DNA from: Idiomarina loihiensis
GTDB lineage: Bacteria > Pseudomonadota > Gammaproteobacteria > Enterobacterales > Alteromonadaceae
DNA length: 64,000 nt
Reading direction: 5' to 3'
Assembly (NCBI RefSeq): GCF_024584785.1
Contig: NZ_CP074112.1
Span: forward strand, 558,001 to 622,000
Position 1 is the first letter of the stretch. Every line of letters starts with the position of its first letter. The position numbers and the translations under genes are program-made. The notes below the pieces were generated by a model. That model made no database searches. It was not told where the DNA came from and saw only the letters and a program-made list of their open reading frames with translations. Shown one piece after another: positions 53,025-63,623 of the stretch.

Positions 53025-55814
53025 TTATAAAGGGTTGCCGTCAGCATCAAGTTTAGTTACTTCGCCTAAGTTAAGCGCACGTACATCGGCTTCGATTTTG
53101 CTTAAGTCACCCACGATGACCCAAGTTATACCTTCTGGACGAATCACGTCTTTGGCTACTTGGCGAATGTTGTTCACCTCTAGGCTGTTAACACGCTCAC
53201 CGTAGTTTTCCAACCACTGCATGTCTTTGCCTTTTTCTAGAGTGCTTACGATAGAGCCTAATAAAGCGCCTTTGGTTTCATAAGCTCCAGGCAATTTCGC
53301 CGTTTTGTTAGCTTTAACTTTAGCTAACTCTTCAGCCGTTGCTGGTTTGTCACCTTCGTATTGCTTCAGTTCTTTCACGATTTCTTGAATAGACTCTTTG
53401 GTCTTATCGGTCTGTACTGGAGCAATGGCTAGGAACATACCCGCCTCGTTATTGCCAATCCATGAGCTACGCGCACCGTACGACCAACCTTTGTCTTCAC
53501 GAAGGTTCATGTTCAAACGGCTGGTGAAGCTACCACCGATGATGGTGTTCATCACGTCAATGGCTTCGGCATTATCAACTTTGTCTGATGGTGCTACATG
53601 ACCAGCAAAGATGGTTGATTGTGGTGTGCCAGGTTGGTCAATCAAGAACACTCGATTCACTGATTGTGGCGCCACGTCGCTAAATTGCTTGGTTGGCTTA
53701 GCCGTAGCTGGAGCCTGCCATGCAGCTAAGTACTGCTCTAGCAAAGGTTTGATTTCAGCTTCAGTAGTAGCACCAACAATCACTAAACGAGCATTGTCAG
53801 GACGTAACCAAGTGCTGTGGTGAGCGACTAAATCATCTCGCGTGAGCGAGTTGATTGATTGCTCAGTACCAGAACCTGTAAGCGGTTGGCTGTAGGCATG
53901 GTTATCACCGAACAACAAGCTTGGCATGATACGTAGAGCTTGGCTGTTTGGTTGCGCTTTCTCACGTTTGATGGTTTCTAACCAGTTGCTGCGCTTACGA
54001 TCGATTTCATCTTGGGCGAAGGTTGGGTTAAGTAGCATATCTGCGAACATATCTAAGCTTGGTGCTAAGTTCGAAGTTAATGCATCCATGCTGATGCGAG
54101 ACGTATCTAAGCTAGCGCTTGCATAAAGGCTAGTACCTAGGCTTTCTAATTGACGCGAAAACTCTAACGCATCACGGTTGCTGGTGCCTTCACGCATCAT
54201 GCTCATGGCGAAGCTAGCAGTACCTACTTTGTTACCAAAGTCGGAGGCATAGCCACTGTCAAAAATCAGGCTCATTTGTACGGTCGGGATGTCGTGACGT
54301 TCCGCCAGTGCAACTTCTAAGCCGTTAGACAAAGTGAAGGTGTTGAGTTCTGGCAAATCAAGCTCTGGCAATTCGCCAACTTCTGGTAATTTAGAACGAT
54401 CAGCAATCTGTGCACCTGGGGTGTAACGAGGTTGTGGTACCACGTTTAACACAAAGGCGCCATCAGTTAGCCAGCGCTGCATTGCGCCTTGGATATCGGC
54501 TGCAGAAGCGGCTTGAATGGTTGCTAAGGACTTTTCAAACGACCCAGGGTTGCCGTGATAGACTTCACCAGCTGCCAAGATATCTGATTTACCGCCAAAG
54601 CCACCAATACGCTCAGCACCGCGAACAAAGCCAGCTACTTGGCTAAACTTAACCCGCGCTAATTCTTCGGCGGTTGGGCCTTCAGTCATTAATTTATTGA
54701 GTTCTTCATCGATGATAGCTTCGATTTTAGCTAATTCAACACCTGGCTTAGCATCGGCAATCAACATGATTTGACCGGCTAACAAGCGCTCGTAGTTAAA
54801 ACCAGACGCCATGCTCGCGATCTGCTCATCATAGACAAGGCGTTGATACAAACGTGAGTTTTTGCCGCCGGCTAAAATATCTACCATCAGGCTCAGGTAT
54901 TCTGAGTCATCAGTGCCCATTTCAGCGGTATTCCAAACTTTGTACAGGCGTGCAGCTGGCACGTTGTCTTCCATGGTGGCACGTTTGGTACCTTCACGCT
55001 TAGCGACCCAGCTTTCTAGTTTCTGTAGCGGTTTACCGGCTGGAATATGGCCGAAAAATTCTTCCATTTTTTCTTTTGCGGTCGCTACATCGATATCACC
55101 AGCTAACACAACCACGGCGTTAGCCGCACCGTAGTAATCATTAAACCACTGGTGTACATCATCTAGAGAGGCGGCATTCAAGTCATCCATCGAGCCAATC
55201 ACTGACCACGAATAAGGGTGACCTTGTGGGAAAGTTTGTTCAGCTAGGAAACCAAAGGCTTTGCCATACGGCTGTGCTTCGCCTTGGCGTTTTTCGTTTT
55301 GTACCACACCGCGTTGCTCATCAAGCTTCTCTTGGGTTACTGCACCTAACAGGTGACCCATGCGATCTGATTCCATCCATAACGCCATATCTAAAGCAGG
55401 CGTAGGCACGTTTTGGAAATAGTTGGTACGATCGTTGTTGGTGGTACCGTTCATGTCGGTCGCACCAGCGCGTTCAAATGGACCGAAATACTCGTCGTCG
55501 TAGTTTTCGGTACCGTTAAACATTAAATGCTCAAATAAGTGTGCAAAACCAGTTTGGCCTTGTTTTTCGTCTTTTGAGCCAACTGCATACCAAACGTTAA
55601 CAGCAACAATCGGTGCTTTACGGTCGGTGTGTACAACGACCCGCAAACCATTGTCTAAGGTAAATGATTCGTAGGCGATATCTAAGTCAGGCAGATTTTG
55701 TTGCGCAGCTGCAACAGCTTGCTGACGGTTATTCTGAGTTTCAGCAGTTGTTTGACAGCCAGCTAACAATACTGTGGCTACCGCAACTGCAGTGAGGGTT
55801 TTGGTAAAACGCAT
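53025..55814 (-). CDS. M16-family (pitrilysin-type) metallopeptidase lipoprotein
   Basis: A 929-residue two-lobed protease. The signal ends in the lipobox 'LLAGC' (Cys20). The inverted zinc motif H92-x-x-E-H96 ('FAHLFEHLMFNGT') and the downstream Glu in 'GVVQNEKRQGE' mark the active N-terminal lobe. The C-terminal lobe, from about 480, repeats the fold without the motif and retains 'LREDKGWSYGARSSW'. It probably degrades peptides in the periplasm. It is transcribed alone. Confidence 0.92.
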   Translation of the reverse strand: MRFTKTLTAVAVATVLLAGCQTTAETQNNRQQAVAAAQQNLPDLDIAYESFTLDNGLRVVVHTDRKAPIVAVNVWYAVGSKDEKQGQTGFAHLFEHLMFNGTENYDDEYFGPFERAGATDMNGTTNNDRTNYFQNVPTPALDMALWMESDRMGHLLGAVTQEKLDEQRGVVQNEKRQGEAQPYGKAFGFLAEQTFPQGHPYSWSVIGSMDDLNAASLDDVHQWFNDYYGAANAVVVLAGDIDVATAKEKMEEFFGHIPAGKPLQKLESWVAKREGTKRATMEDNVPAARLYKVWNTAEMGTDDSEYLSLMVDILAGGKNSRLYQRLVYDEQIASMASGFNYERLLAGQIMLIADAKPGVELAKIEAIIDEELNKLMTEGPTAEELARVKFSQVAGFVRGAERIGGFGGKSDILAAGEVYHGNPGSFEKSLATIQAASAADIQGAMQRWLTDGAFVLNVVPQPRYTPGAQIADRSKLPEVGELPELDLPELNTFTLSNGLEVALAERHDIPTVQMSLIFDSGYASDFGNKVGTASFAMSMMREGTSNRDALEFSRQLESLGTSLYASASLDTSRISMDALTSNLAPSLDMFADMLLNPTFAQDEIDRKRSNWLETIKREKAQPNSQALRIMPSLLFGDNHAYSQPLTGSGTEQSINSLTRDDLVAHHSTWLRPDNARLVIVGATTEAEIKPLLEQYLAAWQAPATAKPTKQFSDVAPQSVNRVFLIDQPGTPQSTIFAGHVAPSDKVDNAEAIDVMNTIIGGSFTSRLNMNLREDKGWSYGARSSWIGNNEAGMFLAIAPVQTDKTKESIQEIVKELKQYEGDKPATAEELAKVKANKTAKLPGAYETKGALLGSIVSTLEKGKDMQWLENYGERVNSLEVNNIRQVAKDVIRPEGITWVIVGDLSKIEADVRALNLGEVTKLDADGNPL

Positions 55815-56022
55815 AAGTTAATGTTCCCTGTTTGAGTCTATTGACCAGCCTATCATAGTCAACTTAGCACACAGTTGTAATCCATAAGCGGTGGGAAAAA
55901 TGTAACAAGATTGGTCAAATTCTCTTAATTCAGTTACAACTTGCTAGGTTACAGCGCTTCCAATTAGCTGCCGAATCAAGGATAATTGCCGGCTGTGGTC
56001 GGGCAAAAAGAAAGAAAAACGC

Positions 56023-56655
56023 GTGGGAAAAACAACTATCATCGCCATCGCTGGCGCTTCTGCTTCAGGAAAAAGCCTCTTTGCATCAACGGTTTATCAA
56101 GAGTTGGTGGCAGAGTTAGGCGGTCAAGGTATTGCTATCTTAGCTGAAGATGCCTATTACCGTGACCAAAGCCATTTGAGCTTTGAGCAACGCCAACTAA
56201 CCAACTATGATCATCCGTCGGCGTTTGAGCATGAGTTGCTAGTTAAGCATTTAGAGCAATTGCGTGATGGTGAAGCGGTTCAAATGCCGCAGTATAGTTA
56301 CAAAACCCACACCCGGGTGCCCGACACCATTAAAGTTAATCCGGGTAAAGTCATTATGGTAGAAGGTATTTTACTCCTAAATGACCCGAACTTACGGAAG
56401 TTGTTCGATATTTCAGTGTTTATGGATACCCCCCTTGATGTATGCCTACTGCGGCGCATGATTCGTGACGTAGAAGAGCGTGGCCGGACTATCCAGTCTG
56501 TTGCTGACCAGTACCAAGAAACCGTACGACCAGCCTTTTTCGAGTTTATTTTACCGTCGAAGCAGTTTGCTGATTTAGTCGTGACTCGCGGCGGTCAAAA
56601 TGAAATCGCAATCGACCTAATTAAATCTAAAATTCGCCAGCTTTTGGCTGAATAA
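56023..56655 (+). CDS. udk: uridine kinase
   Basis: The enzyme phosphorylates uridine and cytidine in nucleoside salvage. The Walker A motif 'GASASGKS' is at 11-18, the '[11 protein letters not shown]' loop follows, and 'YSYKTHTR' and 'VEGILLL' (Walker B region) are typical. The length (210 aa) is normal. The start is GTG. The nucleoside transporter gene begins 22 bp after the stop, so uptake and phosphorylation are encoded together. Confidence 0.93.
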   Translation: MGKTTIIAIAGASASGKSLFASTVYQELVAELGGQGIAILAEDAYYRDQSHLSFEQRQLTNYDHPSAFEHELLVKHLEQLRDGEAVQMPQYSYKTHTRVPDTIKVNPGKVIMVEGILLLNDPNLRKLFDISVFMDTPLDVCLLRRMIRDVEERGRTIQSVADQYQETVRPAFFEFILPSKQFADLVVTRGGQNEIAIDLIKSKIRQLLAE

Positions 56656-56676
56656 AAAACCACGGTCCTGATATTT

Positions 56677-57924
56677 ATGAATAGTTTTCTCGGCATCGCC
56701 ATCATTCTTTTTATTGCCTACTTATTCTCGTCTAATCGTAAACAGATCCGCTGGCGCACCGTGGGTGGAGCCTTTGCGATTCAATTAGCCTTAGGTGCTT
56801 TTGTGCTTTACGTGCCCTTCGGTCAAGACGTGCTGTATGCGGTGGCATCTGGGGTTGCTAACATCATTGCCTTTACCGATGCCGGTATAGACTTTATGTT
56901 TGGCGGTTTAGCCTCAGCTGATTTTGGCTTTGTATTCGCCATTCGAGTGTTGAGCGTGATTGTTTTCTTCTCCTCACTTATATCAGTGCTCTATTACGTG
57001 GGCATCATGAAATGGATTATCAAAATTCTCGGCGGTAGCTTGCAGAAGATCATCGGCAGCAGCCGTCCCGAATCTATGTCAGCGGCAGCAAACGTGTTTG
57101 TCGGACAAACCGAAGCGCCGATGATGGTGCGCCCATTTATTGCTAGCATGACCAAATCTGAATTATTTGCGGTGATGGTAGGCGGCATGGCCTCCGTATC
57201 AGGTTCGGTGCTAGCTGGTTATGCGGGGGTTGGGGTTGAGTTGAAATACTTGATTGCCGCAAGCTTCATGGCAGCGCCGGCGGGCTTGCTGATGGCGAAG
57301 ATGATCATCCCAGAAACCGAAAAGCCCCGTGAAGATCTCGATAGCATCATTGAAGGCGCTGACATTGAATGTGCCGATGATGAGGTTGAACAGCGTTCGG
57401 TCAACGTGATTGATGCAGCGGCTGCAGGTGCTTCTAGCGGTGTTCAGCTAGCTATCAACGTGGGCGCTATGTTGATTGCCTTTGTAGCATTAATTGCTTT
57501 AATCAATGGCCTGTTTGGTTGGGTTGGTGGCTGGTTCGGCTACCCTGAACTGTCGTTACAGCTAATCTTTGGTTATGTGTTTCAACCGGTGGCTTATATT
57601 TTAGGAGTAAGCTGGGATGAAGCTCAGTTGGCTGGTAGTTTTATTGGGCAAAAGTTAGTCATTAATGAATTTGTGGCTTATCTTGATTTTGTGAATTACC
57701 AAGATCAGTTAAGTGAGCATAGCCAAGTGATCATCACCTTTGTGCTTTGTGGCTTTGCTAACTTTAGCTCGATTGCGATTTTATTAGGTGGCTTGGGCGG
57801 TATGGCGCCCAGTCGTCGTCATGATATTGCACGCTTAGGCATGAAAGCACTGTTGGCCGCTACACTAGCGAACATGATGAGTGCAGCCATTGCTGGTTTC
57901 TTCTTTACCTTAGGCGCAGCTTAA
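56677..57924 (+). CDS. nupC: concentrative nucleoside transporter (CNT/NupC family)
   Basis: A 415-residue inner-membrane symporter for nucleosides. Family landmarks are the N-terminal '[20 protein letters not shown]', the substrate-site helix '[19 protein letters not shown]', '[19 protein letters not shown]', and the late '[15 protein letters not shown]' and '[20 protein letters not shown]'. The downstream position after udk supports a nucleoside salvage operon. A bidirectional terminator follows. Confidence 0.92.
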   Translation: MNSFLGIAIILFIAYLFSSNRKQIRWRTVGGAFAIQLALGAFVLYVPFGQDVLYAVASGVANIIAFTDAGIDFMFGGLASADFGFVFAIRVLSVIVFFSSLISVLYYVGIMKWIIKILGGSLQKIIGSSRPESMSAAANVFVGQTEAPMMVRPFIASMTKSELFAVMVGGMASVSGSVLAGYAGVGVELKYLIAASFMAAPAGLLMAKMIIPETEKPREDLDSIIEGADIECADDEVEQRSVNVIDAAAAGASSGVQLAINVGAMLIAFVALIALINGLFGWVGGWFGYPELSLQLIFGYVFQPVAYILGVSWDEAQLAGSFIGQKLVINEFVAYLDFVNYQDQLSEHSQVIITFVLCGFANFSSIAILLGGLGGMAPSRRHDIARLGMKALLAATLANMMSAAIAGFFFTLGAA

Positions 57925-57958
57925 GCAATTGCTGCGCTAGAGACGATAAGCTAGTACC

Positions 57959-57988
57959 AAAAAAGACCGCGAATAGCGGTCTTTTTTT
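57959..57988. terminator. bidirectional terminator between nupC and tesB
   Basis: AAAAAAGACCGC pairs with GCGGTCTTTTTT around GAATA; A and T tracts serve both convergent genes. Confidence 0.9.
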
Positions 57989-58010
57989 ATGGTCGTAACC
58001 CAGGTTTAGC

Positions 58011-58877
58011 CTATTTTTGTGGGTACTTACGCATCACACCTTCTTGCATGGTAGATGCCACTAGCAACCCCTCACGCGTGAAAATCTGACCTCTTACTAA
58101 CCCCCGAGCACCGCAGGCACGAGGGCTATCAATGGCGTACAACAACCAATCATCCATCCGAAAATCTTGGTGAAACCACATGGAGTGGTCAATCGTTGCC
58201 ATCTGTATGTACGGCTGAGCAAAGCTATGGCCGTGTGGCTGCAATGCCGTAGGTAAGAAATTGAAATCAGAAGCATAAGCCAATAAGTATTTGTGCACCC
58301 GTGGGTCGTTTGGCATGTCGCCGTTAGCTTTCAGCCAAACATAGCGGCGCGGCTCGTCGACATGAGGTTTAAATGGATTATTGGCGGTGACAAAGCGCAT
58401 TTCTATCGGCTTTTCACAAATAAATTTGTTGCGAATACTAGCTGGAATTAAGTCAGCGTGTTCGCGATAAATATCAATATCAGACACTAACCCTTCAGGA
58501 CCTGGCACCTGCGGCATCGCATCTTGATGCTCAAAGCCCGGTTCGTCTATTTGAAATGACGCTGTCATATAAAAAATAGGTTTGCCAAACTGGATGGCTT
58601 GTACCCGCCGCGTGGAAAAACTCTTACCGTCACGAATGGCTTCGACATCATACACGATAGGTTTATGCGCATCGCCTGGACGTAAAAAGTAGCTATGTAA
58701 GGAATGGATTTTCCGATCTTCAGGTAAGGTTTCTTTTGCTGCGGACAAAGCCTGCCCAATCACCTGACCGCCAAACACAGCACCAAATCCTAAATCTTGG
58801 CTTTGCCCCCGGTAAATGCCTTGTTCAATAGTTTCTAAACGTAAGAGGTTAAGCAAATCACTTAATACTTGGCTCAT
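58011..58877 (-). CDS. tesB: acyl-CoA thioesterase II
   Basis: A 288-residue double-hotdog thioesterase that hydrolyses medium- and long-chain acyl-CoAs. '[23 protein letters not shown]' region and '[20 protein letters not shown]' identify the first hotdog. The second contains the catalytic Asp in '[10 protein letters not shown]', with the Thr/Gln partners expected in '[13 protein letters not shown]'. The length equals E. coli TesB. It is transcribed alone. Confidence 0.93.
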   Translation of the reverse strand: MSQVLSDLLNLLRLETIEQGIYRGQSQDLGFGAVFGGQVIGQALSAAKETLPEDRKIHSLHSYFLRPGDAHKPIVYDVEAIRDGKSFSTRRVQAIQFGKPIFYMTASFQIDEPGFEHQDAMPQVPGPEGLVSDIDIYREHADLIPASIRNKFICEKPIEMRFVTANNPFKPHVDEPRRYVWLKANGDMPNDPRVHKYLLAYASDFNFLPTALQPHGHSFAQPYIQMATIDHSMWFHQDFRMDDWLLYAIDSPRACGARGLVRGQIFTREGLLVASTMQEGVMRKYPQK

Positions 58878-59002
58878 GGTTGGTTCTCTTCCTTAGCGAA
58901 CTTGTTTAGCGCTTGATCACGAGATAGCTACCGCAACAACATCGGCCTGGCTATCAATTAAAGCAGGTGATTATAGCCCGCAGGGCAACAGGGTAAAAGT
59001 AG

Positions 59003-59890
59003 CTAATAAGCTAATTGAATGCTTTTGTCCGTGCGCTGTTTAGCTTGATACATGGCATTATCGGCATGCTGCAAGAGGTCTTCAAGAGTTTCGCCATGCT
59101 GGCCGTACAACGCAATCCCAATACTTGGAGTTACTAGAACGTGCTGTTGCGCTAGGACAAACGGTGATTCAAAGGCTTGGTAGAGGTGCTCAGCGACACT
59201 TTGAGCCGCACTGGCATGTTGAATACGATCAGCTAACACCACAAATTCATCACCGCCCATCCGCGCAATTAAATCGTGACTGCGTAAACTCTGCTGAAGG
59301 CGTTGGGCAGCTTGCTGGATCAGTTTATCGCCACCAGCATGACCAAATCTATCGTTAATTTGTTTAAAATGATTTAAATCGAGGTACATCACTGCCAGTT
59401 GCGCATTAGTACGCAGGCGCTGCTGGGCTTGTTCAACAAATGCACGGCGATTAGCAATGCCAGTAAGGGCATCGGTAGAGGCTAACAGCTCAAGCTGTTG
59501 CAGCAGTCGTTCGCGTTCCTCTTCCATCTGTCGCTGCGCAGTAATATCACGTGCCACTGCAACGCGCAGATCACGATCGACAAAATACCGAGCTGACCAT
59601 TGAATCCATGCCACACTCTGGTCGGCGCGCAGGTAGCGATTAACAAAATGAGTTTGGGCTTCACCACCCATAATTTTCTGCGCCGCCGCGCGGGTGCGCT
59701 CATGGTCATCCGGATGAATAAACTTAAACATGGATTGTCCCAACATGTGTTGGGGCGTTCGGCCAAACACGCGTTCAGCACCTTGGCTTAAGTAGACGAA
59801 TTCACCGGCTCGATTGACCACACAAATGGCATCGAGTAACAAATCCATGTATTCACTGAGTGCTTGAAACGCTTTAATATCGGTAGCCAT
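59003..59890 (-). CDS. PAS-GGDEF diguanylate cyclase
   Basis: A 295-residue soluble protein. The PAS domain with PAC runs from about 10 to 125 ('LLLDAICVVNRAGEFVYLSQ', 'GQSMFKFIHPDDHERTR', 'WIQWSARYFVDRDLRVAVAR'). A coiled linker ('RQMEEERERLLQQLELLA') leads to a GGDEF domain with intact G-G-D-E-F at 212-216. It should synthesise c-di-GMP under control of the PAS signal. I chose the ATG at 59890 with AAAGGA upstream; a GTG 12 codons earlier is in frame. Confidence 0.9.
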   Translation of the reverse strand: MATDIKAFQALSEYMDLLLDAICVVNRAGEFVYLSQGAERVFGRTPQHMLGQSMFKFIHPDDHERTRAAAQKIMGGEAQTHFVNRYLRADQSVAWIQWSARYFVDRDLRVAVARDITAQRQMEEERERLLQQLELLASTDALTGIANRRAFVEQAQQRLRTNAQLAVMYLDLNHFKQINDRFGHAGGDKLIQQAAQRLQQSLRSHDLIARMGGDEFVVLADRIQHASAAQSVAEHLYQAFESPFVLAQQHVLVTPSIGIALYGQHGETLEDLLQHADNAMYQAKQRTDKSIQLAY

Positions 59891-60110
59891 AAGTTCCTTT
59901 GTGAGGCAAACAGGGTTAGTGTGCACCAGTGTTCACACAAGTTACATGTTTATAGGGTATATTTTAGTCGAAGGCAACAGGGCGGTGGTTGATCTTTGTA
60001 TGAGAAGGTTTCATAGTGAATATCAGTAGCTTAGTTTAAGTGATCGCGCACTGACGTCGACTAGCGTATTCAATCATTTCAAGCTAGGCTTTTAGGATGT
60101 TGCAAAAATA

Positions 60111-60148
60111 ACCAGCGAAGCCAACTGAATCGGGGCTTAGCGGTTTTT
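60111..60148 (+). promoter_or_regulatory. terminator-like hairpin in the acnA leader
   Basis: ACCAGCGAAGCC pairs imperfectly with GGCTTAGCGGT (one bulge, one mismatch) and is followed by five Ts. It ends 18 bp before the acnA ATG and just upstream of its AAGGAG. It could attenuate acnA or end a short upstream RNA. The rest of the 276-bp region before acnA shows no other recognisable element. Confidence 0.4.
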
Positions 60149-60166
60149 ACAGATAAGGAGTGCCTC

Positions 60167-62848
60167 ATGTCGAGTAACGACAGTTTTAACACCTTAAGTA
60201 CCTTAGAAGTTAACGGTAAAACCTATCATTATCACAGTCTACCAAAGGCGGCCGCGCAACTCAGCGAGCTCGCAGATATAGACAAGTTACCTAACTCCAT
60301 GAAGGTTTTATTAGAGAACTTGCTACGCAATGAAGATGGCGAAACCGTAACTAAAACTGATATTGAAGCCATTGCTAAGTGGTTGCACGAACGCAGTTCA
60401 GATCGTGAGATTCAGTACCGGCCAGCACGGGTGCTCATGCAAGATTTTACTGGGGTACCAGCGGTGGTTGATTTGGCAGCAATGCGTGATGCTGTTGCTA
60501 AAGCGGGGCAGAACCCGAATCAGATCAATCCATTATCGGCGGTAGATTTGGTTATTGACCATTCGGTGATGGTAGATAAGTACGCCTCAGCAGAAGCCTT
60601 CAAACAGAACGTAAAAATAGAAATGGAGCGCAACTTTGAGCGCTATCAGTTTTTACGTTGGGGCCAGCATGCGTTTGAGAATTTCCGTGTGGTTCCACCT
60701 GGCACCGGTATTTGCCATCAGGTGAATTTAGAATATTTAGCTAAAGTAGCTTGGACCAAGCAACAAGGCGATAAGACCTATGTGATGCCTGACACCTTAG
60801 TCGGAACCGACTCTCACACGACCATGATTAATGGTTTGGGGGTACTCGGTTGGGGCGTCGGTGGTATTGAAGCTGAAGCAGCTATGCTAGGTCAGCCTGT
60901 ATCTATGCTGATTCCTGAGGTGGTTGGGTTTAAATTAACCGGACGCTTACCGGAAGGCGTTACCGCTACCGATTTAGTTCTTACCGTGACGCAAATGCTA
61001 CGAAAACATGGCGTGGTCGGTAAGTTTGTTGAATTCTATGGCCCCGGTTTGGACCATTTGCCACTGGCTGACCGCGCCACTATTGGTAACATGGCGCCTG
61101 AATATGGTGCAACTTGTGGCTTTTTCCCGGTCGATCAAGAAACCTTGCGCTACTTGGAATTGTCAGGGCGTGATGCTGATACGATTGCTTTGGTTGAAGC
61201 TTATGCTAAAGCGCAAGGCATGTGGCGTGAAAGTGGTGATGAACCAAGTTTTACCGCCTCTTTGGAACTTGATTTAAGCACGGTAGCAGCGTCTTTAGCA
61301 GGGCCTAAACGGCCACAAGATAGAGTTGCTTTACCACAATTAGGTGCGGCTTTTGATTTGTTCTTAGAAAGTAATGGGCAAGCGAGCGAAACGGAAAAAT
61401 CCCAACCTGTGGCAGGTACCGATTATGAACTTAGCCATGGCGATGTGGTGATTGCTGCTATTACCTCTTGTACGAACACCTCTAACCCAAGTGTGATGAT
61501 GGCGGCCGGTTTGGTGGCTAAAAAAGCCAGAGAGAAAGGTCTGCAACGCAAACCTTGGGTCAAATCATCGTTAGCGCCAGGCTCTAAAGTGGTCACTGAC
61601 TACATTGCCAAAGCGGGATTAACCCAATATCTAGATGAACTTGGATTCAATTTGGTAGGCTACGGTTGTACCACTTGTATCGGTAACTCAGGTCCGTTAC
61701 CAGATAATATTACTGATGCCATCCGTGCTGGCAATTTAACCGTAAGTTCGGTGCTATCGGGTAACCGAAACTTTGAAGGTCGGATCCACCAAGATGTAAA
61801 AGCAAACTGGTTGGCGTCACCGCCCTTGGTGGTTGCTTATGCGCTCGCAGGCACTACCCGCATCGATTTAAGCAGCGAGCCCTTAGGGACAGATAACGAC
61901 GGAAACCCGGTTTATCTGAAAGATATTTGGCCAACCAATCATGATATTGCACAGGCGGTGCAGTTAGTTGATGGTGATATGTTCCGCAGAGAATACGGTG
62001 AGGTGTTCAAAGGCGATGAAGAGTGGCGTGCCATTCCTATTGGTGAGGGCGAAACTTATCAATGGAGCGATGATTCAACTTACGTGAAAAATCCGCCGTA
62101 CTTTACTGCGATTGACCAGCCGTTGGCGGCTATTACGGACATCAACAAAGCGCGAGTTCTCGCTTTGTTTGGTGACTCAATTACTACGGACCATATTTCA
62201 CCCGCGGGTTCAATTAAAGCTGACTCGCCGGCAGGTAAGTATCTACAAGAGCATGGCGTAAAACCAGCAGACTTTAACTCCTATGGCTCACGCCGCGGTA
62301 ACCATGAGGTGATGATGCGCGGTACTTTTGCAAATATCCGCATTAAAAACCGTATGCTAGATGGCGTGGAAGGCGGATATACCCGTCATATTCCATCGGG
62401 TGAGCAATTATCGATTTATGATGCCGCTATGCGTTATCAACAAGAACAAACACCTTTGGTGGTATTGGCTGGCAAGGAATATGGAACCGGCTCTAGCCGT
62501 GACTGGGCAGCTAAAGGTACCACCTTGCTGGGCGTCAAAGCCGTTATTGCTGAGAGCTTTGAGCGTATTCATCGCTCTAACTTGGTGGGGATGGGCGTGT
62601 TACCACTACAGTTTGTGGATGGTGAAGGAGCGCAAGCTCACGGATTGGATGGTACTGAGCAAATCAGCATCTTGGGCCTGAGCGATGAGCTAAAAGCCGG
62701 ACAAATGCTTACTGTGCAGGCAGCAAAAGAAGATGGCAGCACGGTTGAGTTTAAGGTGAAATGTCGCATCGATACCAGTAACGAGCTGCAATACTATCGC
62801 AGTGGCGGTATTTTGCATTATGTCCTACGGCAGATGCTAGCGGCATAA
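60167..62848 (+). CDS. acnA: aconitate hydratase A
   Basis: A TCA-cycle iron-sulfur enzyme interconverting citrate and isocitrate. At 893 residues it has AcnA/IRP1 length, and the domain order is the usual one with the swivel domain last. The 4Fe-4S cysteines are C435 ('[12 protein letters not shown]') and C501/C504 ('[12 protein letters not shown]'). '[20 protein letters not shown]' and '[13 protein letters not shown]' are further signatures. AAGGAG is well placed. It is monocistronic and converges with folM. Confidence 0.96.
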   Translation: MSSNDSFNTLSTLEVNGKTYHYHSLPKAAAQLSELADIDKLPNSMKVLLENLLRNEDGETVTKTDIEAIAKWLHERSSDREIQYRPARVLMQDFTGVPAVVDLAAMRDAVAKAGQNPNQINPLSAVDLVIDHSVMVDKYASAEAFKQNVKIEMERNFERYQFLRWGQHAFENFRVVPPGTGICHQVNLEYLAKVAWTKQQGDKTYVMPDTLVGTDSHTTMINGLGVLGWGVGGIEAEAAMLGQPVSMLIPEVVGFKLTGRLPEGVTATDLVLTVTQMLRKHGVVGKFVEFYGPGLDHLPLADRATIGNMAPEYGATCGFFPVDQETLRYLELSGRDADTIALVEAYAKAQGMWRESGDEPSFTASLELDLSTVAASLAGPKRPQDRVALPQLGAAFDLFLESNGQASETEKSQPVAGTDYELSHGDVVIAAITSCTNTSNPSVMMAAGLVAKKAREKGLQRKPWVKSSLAPGSKVVTDYIAKAGLTQYLDELGFNLVGYGCTTCIGNSGPLPDNITDAIRAGNLTVSSVLSGNRNFEGRIHQDVKANWLASPPLVVAYALAGTTRIDLSSEPLGTDNDGNPVYLKDIWPTNHDIAQAVQLVDGDMFRREYGEVFKGDEEWRAIPIGEGETYQWSDDSTYVKNPPYFTAIDQPLAAITDINKARVLALFGDSITTDHISPAGSIKADSPAGKYLQEHGVKPADFNSYGSRRGNHEVMMRGTFANIRIKNRMLDGVEGGYTRHIPSGEQLSIYDAAMRYQQEQTPLVVLAGKEYGTGSSRDWAAKGTTLLGVKAVIAESFERIHRSNLVGMGVLPLQFVDGEGAQAHGLDGTEQISILGLSDELKAGQMLTVQAAKEDGSTVEFKVKCRIDTSNELQYYRSGGILHYVLRQMLAA

Positions 62849-62888
62849 TAGCTAGCACCTGCAGTTAAGAAAGACGGTGGTAAGCGGC

Positions 62889-63623
62889 TTAAATATTGAG
62901 CGCGCGACCGCCGTCTACTTTTATGGATTCGCCAGTAACATAGGGGTTATCGCGTAAAAAACGTACCGCCGCAAGCATGGGCTCAAGGCCTCCTTCAACT
63001 TTCAAAGGCGTTTGCGCTAATACTTTACGACGATGTTCTGAATCATGCTCGGGTAAAAATAAAATAGGCCCAGGCTGAATAGCATTGACTCGTATGTGCG
63101 GGGCTAAGTGCTTGGCGAATGCCTGCGTGAGGCTGGCTAAACCCGCTTTCGCCGCACAGTAAGCGATGTAGTCGGTGGCTGGGCTATCCACATAGATGTC
63201 GGTGATATTCAGCACCATAGCTTGCTGATTTTGGCTTTGTCGTAATAATGGTGCCAGTTCACGTATGAGCAAATAGGGCGCTGCCGTGTGTACATTTAAC
63301 ACCGCCGTTAAATGATCTAGCTGGTCATCCACAGTGGCGTTGTTGAAAAAGCACGACGCATTATTGACGAGCAAATCAAGTCGCTGGGTGTGTTGCTTAA
63401 GTTGCTCAGCTAACGCTAACACTTGGTTTAAGTCTGCTAAGTTGGCGGCCAAACCAACAGCTCCTAATTGTTCGAGCTCGGCAATACCGTCGCGCGAGGT
63501 ATGATAGTGGGCGAACACTTGGTAGCCCTCGGCTAGTAGTGCTTTGGCTAAGGTAAAACCAAAGCGCCGGCCGGCCCCGGTAATCAAAGCAACGGGTGCT
63601 TGAGGAGGAGAGTTAGCTGGCAT
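62889..63623 (-). CDS. folM: FolM-like dihydromonapterin/pteridine reductase (SDR)
   Basis: A 244-residue SDR with 'LITGAGRRFGFTLAKAL' at the N-terminus; the Arg-rich T-G-x-x-x-R-x-G variant is characteristic of pteridine reductases. It also has 'NNASCFFNN', Tyr-x-x-x-Lys in 'YIAYCAAKAGL', and 'GGLEPMLAAVRFLRDNPYVTG'. It probably reduces dihydromonapterin or dihydrofolate with NADPH. The ATG at 63623 has AAGGA seven bases upstream and overlaps the folK stop, so a folK-folM unit is coupled within pterin metabolism. Confidence 0.82.
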   Translation of the reverse strand: MPANSPPQAPVALITGAGRRFGFTLAKALLAEGYQVFAHYHTSRDGIAELEQLGAVGLAANLADLNQVLALAEQLKQHTQRLDLLVNNASCFFNNATVDDQLDHLTAVLNVHTAAPYLLIRELAPLLRQSQNQQAMVLNITDIYVDSPATDYIAYCAAKAGLASLTQAFAKHLAPHIRVNAIQPGPILFLPEHDSEHRRKVLAQTPLKVEGGLEPMLAAVRFLRDNPYVTGESIKVDGGRALNI

